Assembly (NCBI GenBank): GCA_943331295.2
Contig: CALQLA020000010.1
Span: 58,140-122,139 of the forward strand
Source of the DNA: Bordetella parapertussis
GTDB taxonomy: Bacteria; Pseudomonadota; Gammaproteobacteria; Burkholderiales; Casimicrobiaceae
Direction: 5' to 3'
Length of the DNA stretch: 64,000 nt
Shown: positions 51,269 through 60,018 of the stretch, in pieces
How positions within the stretch are numbered: the stretch's first letter is position 1
Layout of the letters: the number at the start of each line of letters is the position of its first letter
Translations under genes and position numbers: made by a program
Notes under the pieces: model-generated
The model's input: only the letters and a program-made list of their open reading frames with translations
Told to the model about the DNA's origin: nothing
Databases searched by the model: none

Positions 51269-51341
51269 GCGAAAAGCCCAGCCTCACGCATCGGACGCGC
51301 GCCGCGCGCCATGGGATGCGGGCGCGGTCGAGGAGGAAGTC

Positions 51342-51728
51342 ATGCCGCACAACCCGTCCAATCCGTCGCCGCCGCCCGCGGGTTTTCCCTTTTCGCCGCA
51401 GGAAGCGCTCGACTTCATGCAGAAGATGTGGAACCCGCTCGGCGTGCCGATCCCCGGGTTCGCGATGCCCGGCATGCCGGGCGCGGCCGGACCGGGCGGG
51501 ATGCCGTTTCCGAATCCGGCGGCGATGTTCGCGACGATCGACCCGGCCGAGCTCGACCGCAAGATCGCCGAGCTGAAGATCGTCGAGAACTGGCTGACGA
51601 TGAGCGTCAATCTCATCCAGATGAGCGTGAAGACGATGGAGATGCAGAAAGCGTCGCTCGAGGCGATGCGCGCCGTCCACGCTTCGGCCGCGGCGCCGGC
51701 CGACCCGGCGCCGCGCCGCCGCAAGTAG
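51342..51728 (+). CDS. phaM: PhaM-type polyhydroxyalkanoate granule regulatory protein
   Basis: A 128-residue protein with GGAGGAAG 4 nt before the ATG. A Pro-rich start leads into FSPQEALDFMQKMWNPLGVP, then a Gly/Met/Pro-rich stretch, and a helix DPAELDRKIAELKIVENWLT with VNLIQMSVKTMEMQKASLEA. The C-terminus is basic (PRRRK). This matches PhaM of Cupriavidus, which activates PHA synthase PhaC1 and tethers granules to DNA through its basic tail. No pha synthesis genes are adjacent. Confidence 0.88.
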   Translation: MPHNPSNPSPPPAGFPFSPQEALDFMQKMWNPLGVPIPGFAMPGMPGAAGPGGMPFPNPAAMFATIDPAELDRKIAELKIVENWLTMSVNLIQMSVKTMEMQKASLEAMRAVHASAAAPADPAPRRRK

Positions 51729-51740
51729 CGCGAGTCGTCG

Positions 51741-53567
51741 CTACCCGCCCAGCCACCCGGCGCGCCGCGCGAGTGCTTCGGGAGGCGCGCCGTCGTCCTG
51801 CCGCAGCCAGCAGGTGTCCTGCGGCGCCGGTTCGAGCGCCAGCGCGACGGTGAAGATCTCGTCGCGGCGGAACGCGTGCACGGCGAGCGTCTCGCCGGCA
51901 TGGCGATGCGAGAGAAGGGCGTCGATGCCCGCCGCCGACGCGCGCACGCCGTCGATCGCCACCAGCACGTCGCCGCCGGCGAGGCCCGCGCGCTCGGCCG
52001 GCCCGCCGGCGATGACGTGCTGCAGCTGCACCTCGGTGCCGGCGGCCAGTTCCGCGCCCAGCCACATCCGCGGCGCCGCATCGGCCCCGGCGTCGTCGAC
52101 CGGCCGCGCGGCGTCGAATCCGCCCCGGTCACGGGCATTGCGTGCCCCGCGCAATTGGAGCGCGACGCCGAATTCGGCGAGCAGCGCCGCGAGCGGCGGA
52201 TCCTCGCAGCCGTCGACGAACCGCGCGAAGAAGTCGCCGAGGTCCCGGCCCGCGAGCTCGCCCGCGATCCGGGCGATGCCGTCCTCCGGCACGCCGATGC
52301 CGGTGAGCCCGTGCCGCTGCCACAGCGCGCGCATCACGGCGTCCAGCGACGAATCCGACAGCCGCAGCGTGAGGTCGAGTGCCAGCGCCACCAGCGACCC
52401 CTTCGCGTAATAGCTGACCACGGCATTCGGCGTGTTCTCGTCGCGGCGGTAGTACTTGATCCACGCATCGAAGCTCGACTCGGCGACGCTCTGCCGGTGG
52501 CGGCCGGGATGCCGCAGCACCGCGGTGACGCCGCGGGCCAGCAGCTCGAGGTAGCTCGCGCTGTCGATCACGCCGCAGCGGCGCAGCGCGAGGTCGTCGT
52601 AGTAGGACGTGATGCCCTCGAAGGCCCACAGCTGCCGCGTGTAGTTCTCGCGCCCGAGGTCGTAGGGCGTGAACGCCGCCGGCTTGATGCGCTTCACGTT
52701 CCAGCTGTGGAAATACTCGTGGCTGGCGAGCCCGAGGAAGCGGCGATAGTCGTCGCTGACGCGGGTTGCGCCGTGCCGCGGCAGCTCGTTGCGGCTGCAC
52801 AGCAGGCTGGTGCTGCTGCGGTGCTCCAGCCCGCCGTAGCCGTCGCCGACCGCCGCCACCTGGAACAGGTAGCGGTCGAACGGCGCGCGGCTGCCGGGCG
52901 CGCCGCCGAACAGGTCGCATTGCCACTCGCAGATGCGCGCGAGGTCGCCCGCGAGGCGGCCGAGATCGGCGCGGTGGCGACCACTGATCACGATGTCGTG
53001 GCGCGCCCCCGCCGCGTCGAACGTCGCCTGCGCGAAATCGCTCATCTCCACGGGGTGGTCGATCAGCGCGTCGTAGCTGTCGGCCCGATAGGTGCCGAAC
53101 CCGGCCGCGGACACTGCGACCGCCGGCAGCGTGGTCGCCACCCGCCATGCTCCCTGGACGCCCGCGTCCGGCGCCACGATGTCGACGGTGCAGGCGCCGT
53201 CGGCGCGCCCGTCGGGACACAGGAATACGCTCGGTCCGTTGAAATAGCCGCGCGTGGCGTCGAGATAGGCTGCGCGTACCGACAGGTCGAACGCATAGAC
53301 CTCGGCGATCACGGTCAGCGGTCCGGCGCACGGCGCGGCGCGCCAGCTGTCCTTGGCTTCCTTGGCGATCGCGACCGGTTGCCCGCCGGATTCGGCGCGC
53401 ACGCCGACGAAGTGTCGCGCGAACTCGCGGATCAGGTAGCTGCCGGGAATCCAGGCCGGAAGGCGAAACCGCTGCCCGGCGGAATCGGGGTCGACGACGG
53501 TGCAGCGCACGTCGAACAGGTGGGCATGGACGCTGTGCGCTGCGATACGATAATGGACGGGGAGCAT
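51741..53567 (-). CDS. M61-family metallopeptidase with PDZ domain
   Basis: A 608-residue protein. An N-terminal beta-rich domain (MLPVHYRIAAHSVHAHLFDV, PAWIPGSYLIREFARHFV) precedes the thermolysin-like catalytic core with the zinc motif SHEYFHSWNVKRIKP and the distal Glu in LWAFEGITSYYDDLALR. A PDZ domain lies near the C-terminus (AGGPAERAGLAGGDVLVAID). These are the features of M61 glycyl aminopeptidases. The ATG at 53567 was preferred to an upstream frame extension lacking conserved residues. No signal peptide, so it is probably cytoplasmic. Confidence 0.92.
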   Translation of the reverse strand: MLPVHYRIAAHSVHAHLFDVRCTVVDPDSAGQRFRLPAWIPGSYLIREFARHFVGVRAESGGQPVAIAKEAKDSWRAAPCAGPLTVIAEVYAFDLSVRAAYLDATRGYFNGPSVFLCPDGRADGACTVDIVAPDAGVQGAWRVATTLPAVAVSAAGFGTYRADSYDALIDHPVEMSDFAQATFDAAGARHDIVISGRHRADLGRLAGDLARICEWQCDLFGGAPGSRAPFDRYLFQVAAVGDGYGGLEHRSSTSLLCSRNELPRHGATRVSDDYRRFLGLASHEYFHSWNVKRIKPAAFTPYDLGRENYTRQLWAFEGITSYYDDLALRRCGVIDSASYLELLARGVTAVLRHPGRHRQSVAESSFDAWIKYYRRDENTPNAVVSYYAKGSLVALALDLTLRLSDSSLDAVMRALWQRHGLTGIGVPEDGIARIAGELAGRDLGDFFARFVDGCEDPPLAALLAEFGVALQLRGARNARDRGGFDAARPVDDAGADAAPRMWLGAELAAGTEVQLQHVIAGGPAERAGLAGGDVLVAIDGVRASAAGIDALLSHRHAGETLAVHAFRRDEIFTVALALEPAPQDTCWLRQDDGAPPEALARRAGWLGG

Positions 53568-53789
53568 GGTTCTCGCGAGGTCGGGGCGCGCGTGAAGCGC
53601 GCGCGGTCGGCAGAGTGCCTCGGGCCCACGGTACGCCCAGGCGAACGGCAAGCGGCGCGGATACGGGCAGCGTCTCAGGCAGATGACGCGGCGCGAGGCA
53701 AGGACCGCACTTTACCAAGTCCGTCCGCCGGGGACCACGTGGGAGTAACATCGTCGAGGTGAAGGCGTGCGCATCGCCCGGGAGGCAGC

Positions 53790-56789
53790 ATGGCAACGAG
53801 GAAGGCGGCGAAGAAGGTTCCACCGGAGAAGGCGACGTCCACCGGCGAACCGGTGGCCGCGGCGATCGCCGCATCCCCGCCGCCGCTGCGCATCGTCGGG
53901 ATCGGGGCGTCCGCCGGCGGGCTGGAAGCCTACGAGAAGTTCTTCAAGCACGTGACTCCGGCAAGCGGCCTCGCCTACGTGCTGGTGCCGCACCTCGACC
54001 CTTCGCACGTCAGCATCCTCGCGGAGATCCTGCAGCGGTCCACGATGCTGCCCGTCGTCGAGGTGGAGGACCATGTGGTCGTCATGGCCGACCACGTCTA
54101 CGTGGTCCCGCCCAACCGCGAGATGGTGATCGTCCAGGGCGCCCTCCGTCTCAGCGCGCCGGAGGTGCCGCGCAGCCGGCGGCTGCCGATCGACGGCTTC
54201 ATGAGCTCGCTTGCGGAGGACCAGCACGAGCGCGCCGTCGGCATCGTGCTGTCGGGTACCGGCAGCGACGGCACGCTGGGGCTGCGCGCCATCCGCGATG
54301 CCGGCGGCACCACGCTGGTGCAGGACCCGGCCACGGCGAAATACGACGGCATGCCGGAGAGCGCCATCGCCGCCGGGAACGCCGGCGCCGTCATGGCGCC
54401 GGAGGACATGCCCGCCGCGCTGCTGTCCGGCGCGCACCCGGACGGCGCTCCCGTGCCGGGGAAGGCGGTCACGCCCGTACGCGCCGACGGCGAATTGTGG
54501 AGTTCGAAGCCCGAGGGCGCTCCGCTGATCCGGCTGCTGATGCTCGTGCGGTCGGCCACCGGGCACGACTTTTCACAGTACAAGAAGAGCACGCTGGGCC
54601 GCCGCATCGAGCGGCGGATGGCGCAGCACGACCTCACCGACATCGACGTCTACATCCGCTACTGCACGGAGCATCCGGCCGAGCTGCGGGCGCTGTTCAG
54701 GGAACTGCTGATCAACGTCACCAGCTTCTTCCGCGACCCCGACGCATTCGCGTATCTCAAGCAGGAGACGCTGCCGCAGTTGCTCGCCGGCAAGGCGGAG
54801 AAGGGCCCGTTCCGGGCCTGGGTCGCGGGCTGCGCCTCGGGCGAGGAGGCCTACACCATCGCGATGCTCCTTCGCGAGCACATGGACGAGACGCACTGCG
54901 AGGTGAAGGTCCAGATCTACGCGACCGACCTCGATGACGACGCGATCGCCACCGCGCGGTCCGGCTGCTATCCGTCGAGCATCGTCAACGACCTGACGCC
55001 GGAGCGGCTCCGGCGCTTCTTCATCCGGGAAGACGCCCACTTCCGGATCCGGAAGGACATCCGCGAGATGGTCGTGTTCGCGACGCAGAACGTGATCAAG
55101 GACCCGCCTTTCACCCACATGGACCTGATCAGTTGCCGCAACCTGCTGATCTACCTGGAGCCGAAGGCTCAGGCCACGCTCATCGCCACGCTGCATTGGG
55201 CCCTGCGGCCGGGCGGGACGCTGCTGCTGTCGCCTTCGGAGAGCATCGGCGACAAGCCAACGCTGTTCGCTGCGGCGAACCTCAAGTGGAAGATCTATCG
55301 CGCGATCAATTCCGCGCCACCGATGCGCGGCGGCGCGGGGGTGGGCCCCGCTCGATTCGGCCCGGCAGCGACGGGAGGAGTGCCAATGGCAACGCCGGAA
55401 AAAGAGACAAATTTCGCCGAACTCACCCGCCGCGCGCTGTTGCAGTCGTATGCGCCGGCGTCGGTGGTGGCCGACGCCGACGGCAACATCCTGTTCGTGC
55501 ATGGGGAAACCGGCAAGTACCTGCGGCCGGCGCCCGGCCAGGCCACGCTCAACGTGGTGCAGATGGCGCGCGAGGGACTGCAGGTGGAACTGCGTGCCGC
55601 GCTCCGCAATGCCGTCCAGCAGGGGGCGCCGACGCTGGAACGACAGGTGTACGTGAAGTCCGACGGCGAGACGCAGGCGGCCGTCCTGAGCGTGCGACCG
55701 CTGCCCGACCCCGGCGGCAACGCGGGCCTGTTGCTGGTCAGCTTCCAGGACGCAGCGCCCGCTGCACCGGCCGTGAAGTCGGCGCGCGCGGGTGCGAAAG
55801 CCGGAACCGCGGAGATCGCGCTGGTCGCCGACCTCAGACGGGAGCTCAACTACACGCGGGAGAGCCTGCAAGCCACGATCGAGGGACAGCAGGGAGCCAA
55901 CGAGGAACTCAAGTCGGCCAACGAGGAATTGCAGTCCACCAACGAGGAACTGCAGTCGACGAACGAGGAACTCGAGACGTCGAAGGAGGAACTGCAGTCC
56001 CTCAACGAGGAACTGCTCACGGTCAACGGCGAGCTGCAGGCCAAGATCGAGGAACTGGCCAGGATCCAGAACGACATGAAGAACCTGATCGACAACATCT
56101 CCGTGGGCACGATCTTCCTCGATCAGCACCTGTCGATACGGCGCTTCACGCGCGAGGCGACGCGTATGTACCGGCTGGTCGCCAGCGACGTGGGGCGGCC
56201 GCTGACCGACATCAAGTCGACGCTCGAGGGCGGCGACGTCATTGCCGCGGCGCAGTCGGTGCTCGATACGCTGGTGCCGTGGAACCGCGAGATGCGCACC
56301 GAGGACGGTGGGAGCTTCCTGGTCGCGGCGCATCCGTACCGGACGGTGGACAACCTGATCGAAGGGGTGGTGCTCACCTTCAGCGACATCAGCGCGCGCG
56401 TCCGGGCCGAGGCCGCGGAGCATCGCGCCAAGGCCCTCGCCGAGAGCATCGTCGACACGGTGCGCGAACCCCTGATCGTGCTGGACGGGGCGTTCAGGGT
56501 CGTCAAGGCCAGCCGGGCGTTCTACGAGAACTTCCGCGTTGCGCCGGGGGACACCGTGGGGCGGCCGCTGTTCAGCGTGGGCGACGGCCAGTGGGACATC
56601 CCGGCGTTGCGGGAACTGCTGGAGGACATCCTGCCTCGCGACCAGACGTTCGACGGCTTGGCGGTGGAGCACGCGTTCCCGGGAATCGGCCGCCGCCAGC
56701 TGCTGCTCAATGCGCGCCGCATCGCCGGCGAGGCCGGCCAGGAGCCGCTGATCCTGCTCGGGATCGATTGCCGCGACCCTCCGGCCTGA
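53790..56789 (+). CDS. CheB-CheR fusion protein with coiled coil and PAS domains, no kinase domain
   Basis: A 999-residue protein. Residues 30-215 form a CheB methylesterase (IVGIGASAGGLEAYEKFF, VPHLDPSHVSILAEIL, VGIVLSGTGSDGTLGLRAIR). Residues 235-515 form a CheR methyltransferase (FFRDPDAFAYL, WVAGCASGEEAYTIAML, DLISCRNLLIYLE). A PAS-like segment is followed by a coiled coil made of NEELQSTNEELQS repeats (about 700-760) and two PAS domains. The protein stops after the last PAS; the histidine-kinase module that often follows is missing. A separate hybrid kinase gene starts 187 nt downstream, so the pair may act together in a signalling pathway outside classical chemotaxis. Confidence 0.9.
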   Translation: MATRKAAKKVPPEKATSTGEPVAAAIAASPPPLRIVGIGASAGGLEAYEKFFKHVTPASGLAYVLVPHLDPSHVSILAEILQRSTMLPVVEVEDHVVVMADHVYVVPPNREMVIVQGALRLSAPEVPRSRRLPIDGFMSSLAEDQHERAVGIVLSGTGSDGTLGLRAIRDAGGTTLVQDPATAKYDGMPESAIAAGNAGAVMAPEDMPAALLSGAHPDGAPVPGKAVTPVRADGELWSSKPEGAPLIRLLMLVRSATGHDFSQYKKSTLGRRIERRMAQHDLTDIDVYIRYCTEHPAELRALFRELLINVTSFFRDPDAFAYLKQETLPQLLAGKAEKGPFRAWVAGCASGEEAYTIAMLLREHMDETHCEVKVQIYATDLDDDAIATARSGCYPSSIVNDLTPERLRRFFIREDAHFRIRKDIREMVVFATQNVIKDPPFTHMDLISCRNLLIYLEPKAQATLIATLHWALRPGGTLLLSPSESIGDKPTLFAAANLKWKIYRAINSAPPMRGGAGVGPARFGPAATGGVPMATPEKETNFAELTRRALLQSYAPASVVADADGNILFVHGETGKYLRPAPGQATLNVVQMAREGLQVELRAALRNAVQQGAPTLERQVYVKSDGETQAAVLSVRPLPDPGGNAGLLLVSFQDAAPAAPAVKSARAGAKAGTAEIALVADLRRELNYTRESLQATIEGQQGANEELKSANEELQSTNEELQSTNEELETSKEELQSLNEELLTVNGELQAKIEELARIQNDMKNLIDNISVGTIFLDQHLSIRRFTREATRMYRLVASDVGRPLTDIKSTLEGGDVIAAAQSVLDTLVPWNREMRTEDGGSFLVAAHPYRTVDNLIEGVVLTFSDISARVRAEAAEHRAKALAESIVDTVREPLIVLDGAFRVVKASRAFYENFRVAPGDTVGRPLFSVGDGQWDIPALRELLEDILPRDQTFDGLAVEHAFPGIGRRQLLLNARRIAGEAGQEPLILLGIDCRDPPA
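55895..56030 (+). repeat. Short in-gene repeats encoding the NEEL coiled coil
   Basis: Six near-identical 21-nt units centred on AACGAGGAACTGCAGTC encode successive heptads of the CheB-CheR linker. Such tandem units can expand or contract and set linker length. Confidence 0.7.
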
Positions 56790-56976
56790 CGCTTCCCGCC
56801 TTTCATTCCGCGGGGCGGGGGCGTAACATCACGGGTATGATCGTCGCCTGACTCTGCCGGTTGCCGGATTTTGCGGTCCGGTCGCTGCCGCGGTAAGGGA
56901 CAGCCGGTCGTCGGCGTCGGAGGGATGCCATTTATTCCTTCTCGTGCGGCGACGGCGATTTTGCTGCGAGCGGACC

Positions 56977-58773
56977 ATGCCGATGGACGGAAAAAGCTTT
57001 CCCAACGCAGCGCGCCTGAGGGCCGACGCCGAAGACGCGCTCAGCCGCAACCTGCCGGATACCGGGACGGCGCGGTCCGCCGACCAGACTCTGCACGAGC
57101 TCCAGGTGCACCAGATCGAACTGGAGATGCAGAACGAGGCCCTGCGCGAGACACAGGTCGCGCTGGAGCGGTCGCGCGAGCGCTACGTCGACCTCTACGA
57201 GTTCGCGCCGGTCGGCTATCTCACGCTGACCGACACCGGGATCATCACCGAGGCCAACCTGAAGGCCGCGCAGATGCTCGGGGTGCCCCGGGCGCGCCTG
57301 ATCCAACGGCGCTTCGCCGCGTTCGTCGCAATGGCCGACCGCGACGGCTGGCACATGGCGCTTTCCGGTGCGTTGCGGCAGCAGGGGGAGCACGACATCG
57401 ACGTCGCGCTGACGCGCGAGGACGGCTCGGTGGTCCAGGTCAACATCGACTGCCGCGCCATCGCCGCGGCGCCACCTGCCGCCCGGATCGCGATCATCGA
57501 CGTCACCGCGAAGAAGCGCGCGGAGGAGCGGGTCGCGCAGCAGACCGCGGTGCTGAACGCATCCAACGTCGAGCTGCGCCGCGCGAGGGATGCCGCGGAG
57601 TCCGCCAGCGCCGCCAAGAGCGCGTTCCTGGCCAACATGTCCCATGAACTCCGTACGCCGCTGAACGCCATCACCGGAATGACGTACCTGCTGCGGCGGT
57701 CCGATCCGAATCCGCAGCAAATGGCGCGTATCGGCAAGATCGAGAGCGCGTCGGCGCACCTGCTGGCGCTGGTCGAAAGGATTCTCGAGCTGACGCGGGT
57801 CGACGCCGAGGGCCATGCGGTGGCGGACGTCGAGGTCGACGTCGTGGCCGTTGTCGACGGCGTCGCCTCGGCGTCGCGGATGGCGGCGCAGGCCAAGGGA
57901 CTCCAGCTCGCGAGCGACGTCGGGCCGCTCCCCGCAGGGCTGTGGGGGGACGTTTCCTCCGTCCGGCAGGCGCTGGCGAACTTCGTGGACAATGCGATCC
58001 GCTTCAGCGACGCTGGTACCGTCGTCATCGGTGCGGGGAGGCAGGATGAATCCGCCGACAGCGTTCTCGTGTGGTTCGAAGTGCGGGACTCGGGGCCGGG
58101 CCTGGCGCCCGAGGTCGTGGCGCGATTGTTCCTGCCGTTCGAGCAGGCCGACAACTCGATGACCCGCAGGTACGGCGGACTCGGCATCGGCCTGCACGTC
58201 GCGCGGAAGCTGGCGAGGCGGATGGGCGGCGATGCCGGCGTCGAGAGCGTCGTCGGGAAGGGCAGCACGTTCTGGTTCACCGCGTGGCTGCGCAAGCACG
58301 GCGAAACGGTCGACACGCTGCCGGCATCGTCCGGAAGCACGAACGAAGCGCTGCTGACGCGCAGCCATCGCGGCCGGCGACTCCTGGTCGTCGACGACGA
58401 TCCGGGCAACAGGATTGTCGCGCAGGGACTGCTGCAGCTCGCCGGGCAGGTGGTCGACGTCGACGTCGCCGTGGACGGCGACGTGGCGGTCGAGATGGCG
58501 AAGCGCACTGCCTACGACCTGATCCTGATGGACCTGCGCATGCCCCGTGTCGACGGCTTCGCCGCCACGCGGCAGATCCGCGCGCTTCCCAACGGCGCGT
58601 CGGTGCCGATCATCGCCCTGACCGCGGCGTCGCCTGCCGTGGAGGCGGCCGGATGCTTCGCGGCGGGGATGAATGACGTGATCGGCAAGCCCGTCGACCC
58701 CGACCTGCTTTACGCAATGGTGATCAGGTGGCTGGCGCGCGGCGGGGGCGCCGCTACCGACGCGAAGCACTGA
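56977..58773 (+). CDS. PAS-containing hybrid histidine kinase with C-terminal receiver
   Basis: A 598-residue soluble protein (ATG 56977; ATG 56983 is an alternative). An N-terminal coiled coil (LHELQVHQIELEMQNEALRE) precedes a PAS domain (YEFAPVGYLTLTDTGIITEA). The HisKA phospho-site is His223 in MSHELRTPLNAITG. The ATPase domain has the N-box (QALANFVDNAIRFS) and RDSGPGLAPEV, RYGGLGIGLHVARKL. The receiver has LLVVDDDPGNRIVA and Asp519 in LILMDLRMPRVDG. The gene lacks membrane segments, so it probably senses an internal signal or receives it from the upstream CheB-CheR-PAS protein. Confidence 0.92.
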   Translation: MPMDGKSFPNAARLRADAEDALSRNLPDTGTARSADQTLHELQVHQIELEMQNEALRETQVALERSRERYVDLYEFAPVGYLTLTDTGIITEANLKAAQMLGVPRARLIQRRFAAFVAMADRDGWHMALSGALRQQGEHDIDVALTREDGSVVQVNIDCRAIAAAPPAARIAIIDVTAKKRAEERVAQQTAVLNASNVELRRARDAAESASAAKSAFLANMSHELRTPLNAITGMTYLLRRSDPNPQQMARIGKIESASAHLLALVERILELTRVDAEGHAVADVEVDVVAVVDGVASASRMAAQAKGLQLASDVGPLPAGLWGDVSSVRQALANFVDNAIRFSDAGTVVIGAGRQDESADSVLVWFEVRDSGPGLAPEVVARLFLPFEQADNSMTRRYGGLGIGLHVARKLARRMGGDAGVESVVGKGSTFWFTAWLRKHGETVDTLPASSGSTNEALLTRSHRGRRLLVVDDDPGNRIVAQGLLQLAGQVVDVDVAVDGDVAVEMAKRTAYDLILMDLRMPRVDGFAATRQIRALPNGASVPIIALTAASPAVEAAGCFAAGMNDVIGKPVDPDLLYAMVIRWLARGGGAATDAKH

Positions 58774-58894
58774 CCGGGCGCCTTCGCCCGGGCCGGGTCC
58801 TGTTCCTGCCGACACGCTCGCGGCAACCCGTGATAGCCTTGTCCATGTCTGCGTCGTGGACTGGCGCATCGACATCCCGTCCGGAGGAGCGTGC

Positions 58895-59959
58895 TTGGCC
58901 GCAACCGTATCGATTGTCAGAACCGCAAGCACGCTGCCCGACCCGGTCGTCTCCAATCGCGAAATCGGCGAGCGACTGGTGGCGGGCGTTGAAATCGACG
59001 ACGAAGCCACCGCCGACATCGTCGCCAAGGTCCGCGAGCGCTCCGAGCTGATCGAGAAGAAGACCGGGCTGCGCGCGCGGCGCTTCTTCGATCCGGCCGT
59101 TTCGCCGGTGGCCGTGGGCCTCGACCTGCTGGAGCGGCTGATGGCCGACGACCCGTGGTCGGGGCTCGACGCGGTGATCGTCTCGTCGTCCAGCACGCAC
59201 GGCTTTCCGGGACTCTCCCAGCAGATCGTGGCGGCCGCGCGCGCCCGTCACGCCGACCTGGGCGATCCCTTCGTCCTGGACATCGGCAGCAACGCCTGCA
59301 CGAGCTTCATGTACGGTGTCGCGATCGGGTCGAGCACGCTGCAGGCGATGGGCTTTCGTCGCGTCGCTGTCATCGCGATCGAGTTCTCGTCGCGCTGCAT
59401 TCCCTACAACCCGCTCCATTTCGGCACCAGCACGCTGTTCGGCGACGCGGCGGCCGGCGTGCTGCTCGCCGACGACGTCCCGGGCGTGGCGTCGATCCGC
59501 TCGATGCGCGCGAGTTCGCTGATCGATGCCGAAACGATCGGGATGGTCAAGGGCGGCGGCATGCAGGCCGCGAATCTCGCGCTCGCGGTGCCGGAGCCGA
59601 TTCGCTGGTACATGGCAGGCCCGCCCGTCGCCGTGGGCGCGACGCGAATCCTGGTCGAGGAGATCCAGCGCTACCAGGCTGCCGGCGCGCGCATCGACTG
59701 GCTGATACCGCACCAGGCGAACCTGACGCGGATTCTGATCCCGGCCTGCGAAAAGACGGGGATCGATCCGTCGCGGCTGTGCGCGTCGTTTGCCGACACG
59801 GGCAACACGTCGAGCGCCAGCATCCCGTTGCTGCTCGACCAGCTCGTCCGCGGCGGCCGGACGCAACCAGGCGAGTTCGCGCTGCTCATCGGCTTCGGGT
59901 CGAGCTTCACGATCGGCTCGGCGCTGCTGGAATTCAACGCAGTGCCCGCCCGCGCTTAG
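58895..59959 (+). CDS. 3-oxoacyl-ACP synthase III-like enzyme (FabH-like)
   Basis: A 354-residue thiolase-fold enzyme. I take TTG 58895 as start because GGAGGAG lies 6 nt upstream; the open frame also reaches GTG 58856. The catalytic triad of KAS III is visible: Cys in DIGSNACTSFMYG, His in WLIPHQANLTRI, and Asn in FADTGNTSSASIPLLL. The C-terminal GFGSSFTIGSALLEF is also typical. No acyl-carrier-protein or other fatty-acid genes are nearby; it stands between two hybrid kinase genes. A role in primary lipid synthesis, or in making a signal or a specialised lipid, cannot be decided. Confidence 0.88.
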   Translation: MAATVSIVRTASTLPDPVVSNREIGERLVAGVEIDDEATADIVAKVRERSELIEKKTGLRARRFFDPAVSPVAVGLDLLERLMADDPWSGLDAVIVSSSSTHGFPGLSQQIVAAARARHADLGDPFVLDIGSNACTSFMYGVAIGSSTLQAMGFRRVAVIAIEFSSRCIPYNPLHFGTSTLFGDAAAGVLLADDVPGVASIRSMRASSLIDAETIGMVKGGGMQAANLALAVPEPIRWYMAGPPVAVGATRILVEEIQRYQAAGARIDWLIPHQANLTRILIPACEKTGIDPSRLCASFADTGNTSSASIPLLLDQLVRGGRTQPGEFALLIGFGSSFTIGSALLEFNAVPARA

Positions 59960-60018
59960 CCGGCACCCCACGGACAAATCGAACGTCCTGCCCCGGCATC
60001 GGCGCGCCGGGTCGGCCG

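Noticed and set aside
53746..53751. Shared GTAACATC sequence before the CheB-CheR gene (53745-53752) and the hybrid kinase (56823-56830) as a common operator
   Set aside because: The match is only 8 nt, has no symmetry and its distance to the start codons differs greatly; chance is a sufficient explanation.
55895..56030. Tandem short repeats as a CRISPR-like array
   Set aside because: The units are contiguous, lie inside an ORF and encode heptads of a coiled coil; there are no spacers.
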